A stretch of DNA of 64,000 bases from Avena insularis (lineage: Eukaryota > Streptophyta > Magnoliopsida > Poales > Poaceae): the NCBI GenBank assembly GCA_023614405.1, contig CM042697.1, positions 189,719,189-189,783,188 on the forward strand, read 5' to 3'. The first letter of the stretch is position 1. The number at the start of each line of letters is the position of its first letter. Both the position numbers and the translations under genes were made by a program. The notes under the pieces were generated by a model, which ran no database searches, was not told the origin of the DNA, and worked only from the letters and a program-made list of their open reading frames with translations. Shown here piece after piece: positions 43,958-55,695 of this stretch.

Positions 43958-44901
43958 GAAGCTGTGACTATGTCGCTGGTGATGACGTTGCTGAGCCGTA
44001 TCCGACGCTGTGGACCTCGGTTACAAAGGAGGTGATCTAGTGCGGGCCGGCATCGGGGCAAGGAAGCAACCTCCAGCTTGTTAGAAAAGGGTGCTGGTTA
44101 AACATCTTTGGTTTCTAAGTAGTTCAGGTGGAGAGGTTGTGAAGGGTAGATGCGACGGATGGGGAAGTGCCATGGTGGTGCGAGGTGATCGCGAGGGATT
44201 CATCCCGATGGGCGCGGGTTTGAAATTTTGAATTGTGAAAGACAAACCATTTTTAGGAATGGCCTTTGGCGCCTTATTTCTGGACCGAAGGGCGAGATGG
44301 AAATTTCGTATCGCTTGAATATTGGATGAGGGAGCCATTTTGGTGGTTGTTTTTGGCGCAGAGTTAAAATTATTATTGACTTCTTGGTGAAAGTGGTGGT
44401 TTTGGCGTGTGATTTGACCGTCAGTTGGTTTTTTTGTGTACTCTAATAGTACAGTCTAAAAGTTTGACTTAGGGCCACACAAGTAGTTTGGCATGGTCAT
44501 TGAGCTCGGACTACCTTTCTTTTCTTTTCTTTTTTCTTTTTTTGAGCTAGACTACCTTTCATGGTAATGTGTTAATTTGCTGCAAAATGTGGGTCTACAG
44601 ATCTAAACGAAAGTGCAAAATAAGATTCAATTTTCTGGTGGGAAAATGTTGTTTTTTCCATTTTCTGAATGGTTACCAAGATACATTTTCCAGATGCAGC
44701 AAGTACTAGGTACATTACAGTTTCATAACAGAGTGCCAAATACGTAGTTACCATAAAGTACCGCTAGCACATAAGAAAATAAAATATCAGGCTAATAAGA
44801 CAAGGAAAGTCATCCTCATTATTCGAAATAAAAATCTATTCGCATGGCGGCTCTTGGATCACCCTTCGAAAATCATCTGCCTACAAAGATGCTCGCAAAA
44901 T
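43958..44901. other. No gene recognised right of the CACTA end
   Basis: 43960-44340 is moderately GC-rich and coding-like on the minus strand (an 85-residue frame starting MAPSSNIQAIRNFHL at 44338) but matches nothing I know. 44501-44560 has an 18-19-bp direct repeat (TGAGCTCGGACTACCTTTC and TGAGCTAGACTACCTTTC) flanking a pyrimidine tract. 44560-44900 is AT-rich. Confidence 0.4.
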
Positions 44902-45641
44902 CTATGCTTGTTCTTTCACCTGTTCCAAGACCGCCCCGTTGATATCATTGACATGTGCATCAACCAAATTGGGAACATGATTTTTAGCCACTAACTTCTG
45001 AAGATCATTGGCTGAATCAAGGCCATCTTCAATCATAGAAATCCAGCCTCGGTTCAATTCTCTAATCCACCTAGTGGCCGTGTCCAAATCCTGTTGGAGA
45101 AGCCCAATCTTAGCTACGTCCATGGACCATACTTCTGTTTCATTCCTAGGAATGGCTGAATCACTAGCACGTTGTTGAATATCTGTGCTACGAACCTCAT
45201 TGGCATGGACATGATCATGCACTTTCTTCTGCAAATTTCAATGCAGCAAATCAATCAGCAAATAAGACAAGAAAGATGCAACAAATAGCCATGTTTCTGT
45301 ACCAGGTGTGCTGTGCCGAGCAGGGCTACATCTGAATGTCCAAAACTCTTCAGGTTTTGTTGGCATCTATTCTCATTCGGCAGTACATCATCTTCCGAGC
45401 CTTGGAAAAGCAAAAATAAAAATATATATACGAGTACACGAGAAGGCAGAGCAAAAAAAACAATGAACTACTCTCGAAAATAACTATATGCAAAGTGGAG
45501 GCAAACCTTTGTCTAGGGAGGTTTATTGGGGGTTATCATTGGGTTGGCGAGGTCTTGTACTAGTGCTAGATAACCTATTTGGTTTCATGACTCGTAGTTG
45601 CATTCTTTTCTCTTGGAACCAATCCCGCAGTACAACAACTA
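44902..45641 (-). pseudogene. Unknown gene remnant, three exons in phase
   Basis: Minus strand. Exon A is about 45641-45507 (VVLRDWFQEKRMQLRVMK, then RPRQPNDNPQ, a TAA, TSLDK). Exon B is 45400-45303 (GSEDDVLPNENRCQQNLK, SFGHSDVALLGTAHL). Exon C is 45228-44902 (KKVHDHVHANEVRSTDIQQ, MDVAKIGLLQQDLDTATRWI, stop). All junctions are GT...AG and the reading phase is kept across both introns, which is strong evidence for a real spliced gene ancestor. The single TAA in exon A breaks it. A further 5' exon may lie at about 45764-45990. I do not recognise the protein; the last exon looks helical. Confidence 0.6.
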
Positions 45642-46253
45642 GCATGCATTATTAGAAATATATATAATTCGTAATGAGAAGGCATTAAAGGAAGAAGATA
45701 TGAACTACATTCGAAAGTAAAATGCAAGGAAAGAGGGCATAGGAAGTGTGCAGCAACCTTTGTCTCGATAGTAGGGAGTTTTAACAGTCGCCCTGGTGAG
45801 AGGTCCGAGTGGCTTACACAACTCTCGGTTGTGGTGGTGGGGAAGCAGACACACGACCGTGCAGTGTGGGAAGCAGATACTATGAAGCAGACTACGGTGA
45901 GGTGGATGACAGCATTGCTGAGCAGACTCCAGCGAGGTGGAAGTCGTCTAAGGAGGGACGGGATTGAGGATGATGGGGGGATAGTGGAAGGTATCAGCGA
46001 GAGAATGATAGATTATGCAGGTAGCTAGGAGGATTCCGCACCAATATCGCACCAAAAGTGCTGAATAATGCTTGTCTCACCTACCGAGAAATAAAAATAT
46101 TAAAAGGAAGGCTTGAAATGAAACAGGTATCAAATTCAATTGTACCATGGCGTGTGAAGCTTGTGAACAAAGGTGGCTGAGTCTAGTACGTTTGTGAGGG
46201 TGGTGCTTTTCTTTTCTTTTTGCGAATAATAAGGAGATGATAACTCATAAGAC
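45642..46253. other. Possible upstream exon of the unknown gene; otherwise nothing recognised
   Basis: A donor-like AAAG-GTTGC at about 45768 on the minus strand ends a GC-rich stretch (45770-45990) that could be a first exon or leader. 46000-46250 is AT-rich with no signal. Confidence 0.35.
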
Positions 46254-48272
46254 ATCAAGATGCAAAATCTTAGCAGCAAGTTAAATTTGTTGTCCAAACT
46301 CTCTGTGGTTCCCGATATACTGCTAGTTGACCCCCGATGGGTATCTCCAAAAGCTTTGTCATAAAACTTTCACAGAAACCTACGATTTACTTATAGTTCA
46401 AATTTGACGTAATTTCGATAAATGGACATAAAGTCATTTAAGTGGGCATAATTAGCTAGGAAGTTTGAAAACTCATAAGACATGAGATTCGAAAGTACAA
46501 CATGTTGGTCCACTATATATATTTGAAAGGTTGGCTTGTGTCATTCAGGTCCATATACTTTAGAGTTCCTTTACGAAAAAGAACAATCTCGTTATCACTT
46601 GGAAAATTTAGAATATTCTTTCTCGATAGTTGAAAACTCACACCGATGGCATTGTTTACTAAAAGAAGCACCCATATACCTACGAAAAGACAATTAATTC
46701 AAGAGCAATCTATCGCCTTACTAGTAGCTCAAATTTGACCAAATTTTGTTAAATTGTCGAGATGAATAGTCAAAACTCTTGATGGTGGTTTGTGATTTAT
46801 TAAATAACCCCCCGATGGTTACCTCTAATAAAAAATCGCAAAACTTTCAACGCAATATACAATTTACTCATAGTTCAAATTTGACCTAATTTCGATAAAT
46901 CGACATAAATCCATTTAAGTGGGCAGAGTTAGCTAGGACGAAGTTTGAAAAATCGTGAAACATGAGAATCATTAAAGTAGTACACAAAATGTTGGTCGAC
47001 TATATATATATGTATGAAAAGCTCGGCTTGTGGCATTCGGATCCATATTTTTCAGACATTCTTTACAGAAAGGAACCATCTTGTCATCACTCAGAAAATA
47101 GATAATGTTCTTTCCTGATAGTTGGAAACTCATACCAATGGCATTGTTTACTAAAATAAGATGAACCCATCTACCTCCAGAAATATAATTAATTCAAGAG
47201 AAATCTATAGCGCTTACTGGTAGCTCAAGTTTGACCTAATTTTGTTAAGTTGTCAAGATACAAAATCTTAGAAAGAAGTTCAAGTTGTTGTCAAAATTAA
47301 CGATGGTGGTTTGTGATACGTATATTAAATGAACCCCCGATGGTTACCTCCAAAAATATTTGTAAAACATTAAACACAATCTACAATTACTTGCAGTTGA
47401 AATTTGACCTAATTTCGATAATCGACATAAAGTCATTCAAGTGGACAGATTTAGCTAATACGAAATTTGAATACTCATAAAACATGGAAATCGTAAGTAC
47501 AACATGTCGGTCAACTATATATGTCACAAAGCTTGGCTTGTGGCAGTCAGATCCATATTCTTCAAACTTTCTTTTCGGAAAGAAACAATCTCGTCATCAC
47601 TCAGAAAAATTAGAATGTTATTTCCTGATAGTTGGAAACTCACGCCAACAGTGTTTTTTTACTGCGAAAAGATTTACTCATCTACCCATGAAATTACATT
47701 TAGTTCGACAGCAATCTATCACGCTTACTTGTAGCTCAAGTTTGACCTAATTTATTAAATTGTCAAGATGCAAAATCTTAGCAAGAAGTTGAAATGTTGT
47801 CAAAATTCTTGGTGGTGGTTTGCGATATATTAAATGACCCCTGATGGTTACCTCCCAAAAAAATTCACAAAACTTCCAAAGCAACCTACAATTTTCTTTT
47901 AGTTCAAATTTACCTAATTTCGATAAATCGGCATAAAGTCATTCAAGTGGGGAGAGTTTGCAAGGAAGAAGTTTGAAAACTCATAACATTAAACATGCAA
48001 ATCGTAAGTAAAACATGTTGGTCCACTTAATATGTCAGGAATCATAGCTTGTGGCATTCAGATCCATATTCTTCGGTCCTTCTTTATGGAAAAGAATAAT
48101 CTAGTCATCACTCGGGAAATTAAGAATGTTCTTACAAGATAGTTGTAAACTCACACCGACGACATTGTTTCTTAAAAGATGATGCACCCATCTACCTCAG
48201 AAAAACATTTAATTCAAGAGAAATGTACCATGTTTACTTGTAGCTCAAGTTTGACCTAATTTCGTTAAATTG
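46254..48272. repeat. Tandem repeat, four units of about 505 bp
   Basis: Units start near 46254, 46759, 47254 and 47764, each with the same landmarks in order: CAAGATGCAAAATCTTAG, then CCCCGATGGTTACCTCC, TTTGACCTAATTTCGATAAAT, AACATGTTGGTC, CTTGTGGCATTCAGATCCATA, then GGCATTGTTTACTAAAA. The units are diverged by substitutions and small indels. AT-rich, without an ORF. It may be a small satellite array or the subterminal part of an unrecognised DNA transposon. Confidence 0.88.
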
Positions 48273-48942
48273 GTAAGAAGTTAGTGAAGTGTGCGAAGTT
48301 AGCTAGGAATCTTGAGAAATGGAACTATAACAAACCATGGTCCACTTTGTGTGATAATTGGGGCGGTTGCATTTTCTTCTCACTATGGTAGGTCCCATAG
48401 GAGCGAGGTTCTTCAGTTAACATGGTTGGTAGAAGTACAAGTTACATCAAGGACCTCATAAAAATAAAAATTACATCCAAGTCCAATCACTTAGCACAAG
48501 GTCCCTAAAACTATGTAGTGAAGTGTGTTTTGAGGTTTGTGCATACTAGCACTCATTGTGCTAAAGACTATCAATAGAATATTCTGTATGCTAAGAATCG
48601 AAAAGAAGATCCAACTGTTAGCAAAGTTTGGATTTGCGAGTCTTGATCCAACGGTCCATGTTCAAAGTTATCCGTACACTATATAGTTTTTGACGAAAAA
48701 TATAATATAAGAAGTACTACTGTGAATGCCCGGTCTTTCGAATAACCTTTCCCTCCTGATGTTATGGAAGCAAGTAAAAATTTCAAAACCAGAAAAGTTT
48801 GAATCTTTTTGCTGCCAAGGACCAAAGTGGTTTCTTTCCTACTATGTAGTACTACTGCTCCTATTCCACACCAACATGGCTGCCGAACACACCATAAAAA
48901 CAGAGCCGCCCTATCAAAAAAGAAAGAAATAGAGCTGTCGTA
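48273..48942. other. Nothing recognised; target sequence of E3
   Basis: AT-rich, no convincing ORF. It ends in CCAAG, which is duplicated after the right LTR of E3. Confidence 0.5.
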
Positions 48943-48947
48943 CCAAG
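48943..48947. repeat. Target-site duplication of E3, left copy
   Basis: CCAAG directly before the LTR start TGATGGGG; identical to 60165-60169. Confidence 0.92.
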
Positions 48948-49437
48948 TGATGGGGATATGCCTACCGGGGTATACCCAGCAGGGCGTTTCCGACCGGCCC
49001 AGGAACTGGCAAGTGGGCCTGCAGGACGGCGACTGGATCAAGACCTGGCGTAGATTCAAGCGACTGGAAGCTGAAGGCCCAGGAGAGTAGATAGGCCCAG
49101 TCGGATTAGGTTAAACGATTGCCGAAACCTTAACTGATTCGGTTGAGATCTGTAAACCCTAGGGGGGTGAGTCTATATAAACCTCCCTAGAGGGCGTGTA
49201 GAAGACACGTTCCATCATCCACCCAAGCGGCTCGCTGCCTAGCCGCCGAGCTCACCCCATTGTACTCTCATCATAATATAATCTAGCAGGAGTAGGTCTT
49301 TACCCTTCGGGGGGCCGAACCTGGGTAAAACCCTGTGTCGGCGCCCTCATCTCGCACCGCAGATGGCTGGCCGCCCTTGCCCCATGTTCTACTACTCGTT
49401 GCCGATTGCAGCATCTGCCGTGGTCATTCCCACGACA
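48948..49437 (+). repeat. 5' LTR of E3 (490 bp)
   Basis: Starts TGATGGGGATATGCC, ends CATTCCCACGACA. The TATA box TATATAA at 49174-49180 lies in GAGTCTATATAAACC and should drive the genomic RNA. Confidence 0.96.
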
Positions 49438-49438
49438 G

Positions 49439-49455
49439 TGGTGCCCACCGTGGGG
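49439..49455 (+). other. Primer-binding site of E3
   Basis: TGGTGCCCACCGTGGGG, one base inside the LTR; one base different from the E2 site (GGTGCC for GGCGCC). Confidence 0.9.
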
Positions 49456-49527
49456 ACTGGCCGGTCTGGCTGGTGTTCTGCGACGAGATCCAATCTGCCC
49501 ATCAACGAGTCGATCGCCACTGGCCGC

Positions 49528-51570
49528 ATGATAGCGATCGGCGAGATGCTCCAAATATTGCCGAGCAGCTATTCCGTGGCGCGACCACGCGACAAAGATG
49601 ATCCTGCCGGTTGGCACGATCAGTATCTTCGTCGGCCTCACCGACATCATCGTCTCGAAGGACTCGGCTCGCATCCGCGAGTCGCCGCCACGCGATCGGC
49701 TATCCGAGAGTCAGGTCCGCACGATCCACCGCCTCGCCTCCGAGTACGACTCAGCCCATAGTGATGTGGCTGAAACCACCCCGGCCGTGGAAGATGCGGC
49801 CCTCAACGACGATGAAGACTCGGCGACCCCGGCGTCACTCGCCGGATCCATCATCACGGCTTCGCCCGCGGGCTCCATCACCCAGGTCTCCAACGTTGGA
49901 GACTTCGAGGATCCCTCCATCCTTGGGATCTTCGACTTCGACTTCGGGTCGGAACACTCCACCCACCGGAGGATCCCTTCTCTACCCCGATCCCTCCCAA
50001 CGCAATGGCAACGGAGGTCGAGGAACTCCGCCTGAAGCTGGCGGAAGCAGTCCGCAAGGAGCAAGCCGAGCACGAAAAATTTCGCCTCGAGCAGGTGACG
50101 GCGCAGGAGCTGTCGCGCTACCACCAGCAACGAATCCGGTCGCGCTTGAACCCCACCGTCCATGGGCGCGCCCTGAACTTTGACGACGAGAACGACCCGG
50201 CCCGCGTGGACGAGCGCGCGATATGCGAGAACGTGCCACCAGGAGGAAGCGTCCGTCCCCCACCAGGGTCGACGGCGAATGGCGCCCCACCTCCACCCAA
50301 CCGCGCACCCCCCAGGGACCAGCCGCGGATCGTGGTCTCCTCACGGGAGCGAGACGCGAACGGCCTGCCACTATTCTCCACCCTGATGGACAACCTCGTG
50401 GCGGGCCGAGCAGCGGCCGACAACATCACGACCACCGGTGACAGCGTCCTATAGATCCAATACGTCAAGGCCTTGCTTGCAAAGGCGGTCGAGCAACAAA
50501 ACGCAGGCGTCGACTCATAGGGTCGGATGTACTCGCGTTCATCGGGCAGCAGAGCAGCCTCAAGCGGCCGTCCATTGGCGGCAAACATCCTCAACTGCCC
50601 GCCACCCGAACCACTGCAGCTCCAACACCGACCCACGAACGCGGCACTCTCCACCAACGACCCCCGGCCGGCGACCAACTTAGTCACCGCCAACGGTCAG
50701 CCCGTTGACGCCCGCACCCACATCATCAACAACCAGAGCTGGAGCGCACGCCAGCCCTACGACCTGCAGCATACCCTAACCAACCGCCACGACGGCGATC
50801 CGAGGGGGTCGCTAAGTCGACTTGGTCCCCGGTGCTTCGGACCAATGATCCGAGGCGAAATATACCCGGCGAACTTCAAAGCGCCGAAGGAAATAGAGAA
50901 GTACGACCCCACGTACGATCCCTCCGTGTGGCTGGATACTTACCTCATGGCAATAGGGATCGCCGGCCACACCGATCTACTCGCCGCCCGCTACCTCCCC
51001 CTGATGATTGAGGGGGCATGCAGGCGGTGGATCAACACTCTCCCCGACGATAGCATCGACTCCTGGGAAGAGATGCGCGACGCCTTCGTCAAGCACTTCG
51101 AGGGTTCATACACCCGCGCCACCACCATCGAGGACCTGGAACGATGTGTCCAGGGACCTCGCGAGTCGACCCGCAGCTGGGTCCAACGATGGTAAGAACT
51201 GTGGTACAACGCGGTCGGTATCCACCCAGACACCGCAATCCACTGCTTCAAGACCTCGTGCCGTTACGAGCCCCTGGTTGCCAAGCTCAAACGAGCATAC
51301 CGCACACTCGACAACATACCGGACCTCCTTGAGATCGCCAAAAGATACGCAGAGGAAGACCCAAACGAAGAAACCGACGACGAGTCGGGAGGACAACGCC
51401 GCATGAGTGGCAACGATAACGGACGATGATCTGATCTACGCTACAGCAACACTCGCCTCACCGGCAAGCGCCGCAGTGACGGGCGAGTCGACCTTGTCGC
51501 CAACGCTGGGCATGCGCAGCGCGAGCCCAAGAGCTTCCGCCGCGACGAGGGCAACGCCGCGACGGCGGCA
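49528..51570 (+). pseudogene. E3 gag
   Basis: Likely start MIAIGEMLQILPSSY at 49528. After a shift near 49595 a frame to 50035 carries TISIFVGLTDIIVSKDSARI and TQVSNVGDFEDPSILGIF. A frame 50005-50454 (MATEVEELRLKLAEAVRKEQ, ... RERDANGLPLFSTLMDNL) ends at a TAG. 50527-51195 holds the capsid (IHIINN-type to KYDPTYDPSVWLDTYLMAIG, LMIEGACRRWINTLPDDSI), ending at a TAA. A final piece to about 51570 holds EIAKRYAEEDPNEETDDES. Same order as E2; broken by stops. Confidence 0.85.
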
Positions 51571-51578
51571 ACTACAAG

Positions 51579-52592
51579 GTGAAACCAAGGTTCGACCCCG
51601 TGGCCCTCCTTAACCAACCTTGTGCATTTCACAGAAGGGAAGGAAAGCCCGCCACGCACACGACCGTCGACTGCCACTCTCTCAAGGAGATCGAGAAGGC
51701 ACGGCGAGCGTGGGAAGACATCGACAACAACCCGCCAAATGGTGGAAAATTTGGCAGCGTGGCTGGCTCGCTCCACACCTTCACAGGCTTCAACACGAAG
51801 CGCGAGAAGAAGGTCATCGCCCATGCCGTCTCCGTCAACGCGGTGGCCCAGGTGGACGTTCCCCAGTTCCTCAACTGGTCGGAGCAACCCATCACCTGGA
51901 GCCGCCAGGACCACTCACCACGCATCGAGTACCCAGGCCAAGTCGCCCTGGTAGTCAAGACCAAGGTGGGAGACTATTGGCTCCCCAAGACATTGATGGA
52001 CGGCGGCAGCTCCAAAGAACATCCTGTACTGACACTTTCAGCGCATCAGCGGCTCCCGCAGTCGATGGTCGAGACGACCTACACCACGTTCCACGGCATC
52101 GTCCCCATTCGGAAGGCGTACCCGATCGGCAAGGTGACGCTGCCAGTCACCTTTGGCACACCGGCAAACTTCCACACCGAGCGGATCGTCTTCGAGCTGG
52201 TGCCCTTCTACAACCCCTACCACTGCGTCCTGGGGCGCCAGGCATTCGCCGAGTTCATGGCGGCGCCCCACTACGCGTACAACGCGATGAAGCTCCCCGG
52301 GCCGCGCGGCGTCATCACCATCCACGGCGACCCCGACATGGCCGCCGAGTGCGAGGCCAAAGGAGCCGAACTCGCCGATGCCGTCATCGCGGCAGAGGCC
52401 AACCACGCCGACGAGCTCGCCAAGTACGCGAGCGGGGTCAACAACGACGACCCCACCATACTCAAGAAGCCCAACTCGGAGGGCGGAAACACCTTAGCCT
52501 TCGAGGGAACGACGCATACCCGCACCGTCGAGCTGGTCCCAGGCGACTCCAGCCATACGGTGACGATCGGGACGGGCATGAGCCCAGCATAG
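51579..52592 (+). pseudogene. E3 protease region
   Basis: A 337-codon frame with REGKPATHTTVDCHSLKEIE, the active-site region LMDGGSSKEHPVLTLSA (DGG kept, but the following residues differ from the NINILYLDTF of E2 because of a local shift), and ERIVFELVPFYNPYHCVLGR. It leads to the RT linker (GTGMSPA, stop at 52590). Confidence 0.82.
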
Positions 52593-52599
52593 GAAGGCG

Positions 52600-53340
52600 C
52601 GCTCATCGAGTTCCTCCGTGAGAACAGGGACATCTTCGCATGGAAGCCCTTTGACATGCCTGGTGTCCCTAGGGAACTCGCTGAGCACAAACTCAACGCC
52701 GACCCCAAAGTGCGACATGTCAAGCAGTCGCTGCAGCCCTTCAACAAAGAGCGCCGCCGAGCCATCGCCGAGGAGGTGCAGCGTCTACTCGCTGCAGGAT
52801 TCATCCGGCTAATCAAATACTCCAAGTGGCTGGCAAACCCAGTCCTGGTCGAGAAGAAAAATGGTACCTAGAGGATGTGTATCGACTACACAAACTTAAA
52901 CAGCGCCTGCCCGAAGGAACAAATCGTCCTCCCACGGATTGACCAAATAATCGATTCCACCGCAGGCTCGGAGTCACTATGCTTCCTCGACGCCTACTCT
53001 GGATACAACCATATCAAAATGGCCGTTGAGGACGAAGAGAAGACGACGTTCATCACGCCATTTCGCCTTATACACCGCCATGACCTTCGGCCTCAAGAAC
53101 GCCGGGGCGACCTACCAGCGGTGTATGCAGGAGTGCCTTGCAAGCCAAATTGGCCGCAATATCCACGTCTACATCGACGACGTGGTAGTAAAGTCTGCTC
53201 GCCAGGGCGACCTACTCGCCGACCTGGCAGAGACATTTGCCAACCTGCGGAAATACAAGATAAAGCTAAACCCAGGCAAATGCACCTTCGGTGTACCAGC
53301 AGGGCAGCTACTGGGATACGTCGTTTCCAAGCGCGGGATG
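52600..53340 (+). pseudogene. E3 reverse transcriptase, N-terminal and palm region
   Basis: 52656-52871 encodes PGVPRELAEHKLNADPKV, FNKERRRAIAEEVQRLLA and NPVLVEKKNGT, then a TAG (where E2 has the W of GTWRMC). 52875-53060 continues MCIDYTNLNSACPKEQIVLP. After a frameshift near 53060 the palm follows in the long frame described next (AMTFGLKNAGATYQRCMQEC, VYIDDVVVKS). The polymerase lacks its connection and first RNase H because of the deletion at about 53338. Confidence 0.85.
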
Positions 53341-54747
53341 CGAGCCGCCAAGGAGATGAATGTCAACCGCCTACGCTGCTATGGAGACTCCGACCTCGTC
53401 GCTGGGCAAGTCGCCGGCACCTGTGACGCCATCTCCCCCACCATGGAGGCATACCGCCAAGAAGTGGACAAGCTGGGCGGACACTTCGCAGGCTATTCCG
53501 TCGAGTGGATCGATAGGCGGAAAAACAAGGAGGCTAACGCACTCTCTCGCATCGGCTCGGCTAGACTCGCACCACCCACCGGTGTCTTCCTCAACACCAT
53601 CACCAAGCCTTCCGTCTCTCCCCCAAGGGAGATCGACATCGGAGTCCCGCTGCAACCAGGGGCAGCCATGGTCGCATTCCTCGCCGAGGCAGCCGACTGG
53701 ACCACGTCGTACATGGCCTACCTGGAGGGAGGCACCCTGCCAGCAGACGAGACAGATGCCCAGATGATAGCACGCCGCTGCAAATCCTTCGTCATCATCG
53801 ACGGCGAGCTCCACAAGCGCAGCATGACCGGCGTATTTGAACGCTGCGTCCAACCCATCGAAGGACGCAAAATCCTCCACGACATCCACTCCGGCGACTG
53901 CGGCCACCACTCCGGCGCCCGCTCTCTGGTTGCAAAGGCTATGCGACACGGTTTCTACTGGCCTACCGCACACGCAGACGCTGTCGACATTGTCCAGCGG
54001 TGCGCCGAGTGCCAGAAGTACGCCAAACAGACCCACGTTCCGAGCTCGGCGCTCAAGACAATCCCCATCACCTGGCCGTTTGCCGTATGGGGTATGGACA
54101 TGGTAGGCCCTTTCAAAAAGGCCCCCTCTAGCTTCACTCACCTCCTTGTCGCAGTCGACAAATTCACAAAGTGGGTGGAGGCCAAGCCAGTCCAGAAATG
54201 CGACGGGAAGACCGCCACCAAGTTCCTACGCGAGCTCATCTATCACTACGGGTTCCCAAACAGCATCATCACGGACAACGGCACCAACTTCGCCAAAGGA
54301 ACCATGGCCGAGTTCTGCGAAGAACATCACATCCAACTCGACCTCGCCTCGGTCGCTCACCCGGAGTCCAACGGCCAGGCGGAACGGGCCAACCAGAGCA
54401 TCCTCCATGGCCTAAAGCCACGGCTCCAAGTACCACTCGAGCGCGCCACCGGGTGCTGGGTCGAAGAGCTAGCCTCCGTCATCTGGGGCATCCGCACCTC
54501 TGTCAACAGGTCGACAGGATTTACACCCTTCTTCATGGTGTATGGCACCGAGGCAGTCATGCCCACCGACCTAGAGCACAACTCGCCAAGGTTTGTCCAC
54601 TACACGGAGGCTGCAAACGAACTCGCACGCCAGGATAGAGTCGATCAACTCGACGAGGCACGCGACCTAGCTCGCTCCCGCACTGCCATCTACCAGCAAG
54701 GACTCCGCCGCTACCATAGCCGGCCAGTAAGGACTCGCACCTTCTAG
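53026..54747 (+). CDS. E3 long ORF: RT palm fused to archaeal-type RNase H and integrase
   Basis: 573 codons without a stop. After GQLLGYVVSKRG the frame passes straight into MRAAKEMNVNRLRCYGDSD. In E2 these two points are about 0.81 kb apart, so the end of RT, the first RNase H and the start of the second are deleted with the frame kept. The integrase is well preserved: H2C2 zinc finger (HDIHSGDCGHHSGARSL ... CAECQKY), core GMDMVGPFKKAPSSFTHLLV, SIITDNGTNFAKGTM, VAHPESNGQAERANQSI, and GFTPFFMVYGTEAVMPTDL. The C-terminal tail continues in another frame to about 54938 (LTDVRGDGKLDVKRPWNV). The ORF has no start signal of its own. Confidence 0.85.
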   Translation: MRTKRRRRSSRHFALYTAMTFGLKNAGATYQRCMQECLASQIGRNIHVYIDDVVVKSARQGDLLADLAETFANLRKYKIKLNPGKCTFGVPAGQLLGYVVSKRGMRAAKEMNVNRLRCYGDSDLVAGQVAGTCDAISPTMEAYRQEVDKLGGHFAGYSVEWIDRRKNKEANALSRIGSARLAPPTGVFLNTITKPSVSPPREIDIGVPLQPGAAMVAFLAEAADWTTSYMAYLEGGTLPADETDAQMIARRCKSFVIIDGELHKRSMTGVFERCVQPIEGRKILHDIHSGDCGHHSGARSLVAKAMRHGFYWPTAHADAVDIVQRCAECQKYAKQTHVPSSALKTIPITWPFAVWGMDMVGPFKKAPSSFTHLLVAVDKFTKWVEAKPVQKCDGKTATKFLRELIYHYGFPNSIITDNGTNFAKGTMAEFCEEHHIQLDLASVAHPESNGQAERANQSILHGLKPRLQVPLERATGCWVEELASVIWGIRTSVNRSTGFTPFFMVYGTEAVMPTDLEHNSPRFVHYTEAANELARQDRVDQLDEARDLARSRTAIYQQGLRRYHSRPVRTRTF

Positions 54748-54938
54748 GAAGGCGACCTGGTAATACGCCTCATCCAGGACAAGAAGGGCATGCACAAGCT
54801 CTCCCCCCGTGGGAGGGACCATTCGCCATCGGGCGAGTACTCAGCAATGACGCCTACTACCTCACCGACGTTCGTGGAGACGGGAAACTCGACGTCAAGC
54901 GACCGTGGAATGTAAACGTCCTACGAAAGTTCTACTAA

Positions 54939-55695
54939 TAGAACTCCATACATGTACCCTCCACCCACTATGAAATAAAACATATTGGTCACCGCAAATT
55001 ACGTCTACTCTCCATGTCTTGTGCCACTCGTACTCGTAATAACAGCGTCAAGCTAATTGCAGAAGTCAACCTCTGGTACAGCGACCGGCACGGCCAAGTA
55101 GTGCGTTACAAGGGCACTGGGTTACCCCAGGACTCGTAACGTCCACGAAAAACGCCTACCCGGAGCCCCATTGGAGTCGCCTAGCTCGACTGGCTTAACG
55201 AGCCAAGACAACTGCCTTCGCTCCTCACAGCGACCATGATCCTCCGCATCCTTGACACAGCGACTCGAATGGCCAAGTACCACGCTCGGGGACTGACGAC
55301 CAGTCAAGCACGAGCGACTAGGGAAGAACGCCAAGTATGAGAGCATGCCCAGGACTCGCCATGCGACTGACCCTACGGGTCAGGCAGGAGTGATGCGCTT
55401 ACTCTAACGCGCTCAGTCCTCACCCACCCTAGAGACGCGACTAGAACCACCAAGTACCACGCTCGGGGACTCGGCCACCCGACCTCGTTCGCGCAAGGGA
55501 AAACGGTCAAGTAAAGAAGACTCATGGGAGTCGCCCTGCGACTGGCTTTCCAAGCTCGGGCGAGTCGACCTCAATAACAAAACAACTAACAAAATGTTCA
55601 AAACTACAAACACATAACAAAATGAGGTAAACCCCATAAAAAGGGCGGACGCGCTCGGGGAATCGTCCAATCAGCAATCAAAATCACAAGACAAT
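54939..55695. other. E3 spacer between integrase and antisense gene end
   Basis: Non-coding. Repeats of the polypurine-core motif CTCGGGGACT or near copies at about 55283, 55463 and 55652, each preceded by AAGTACCACG-like phrases, mirror the spacer of E2. Confidence 0.6.
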
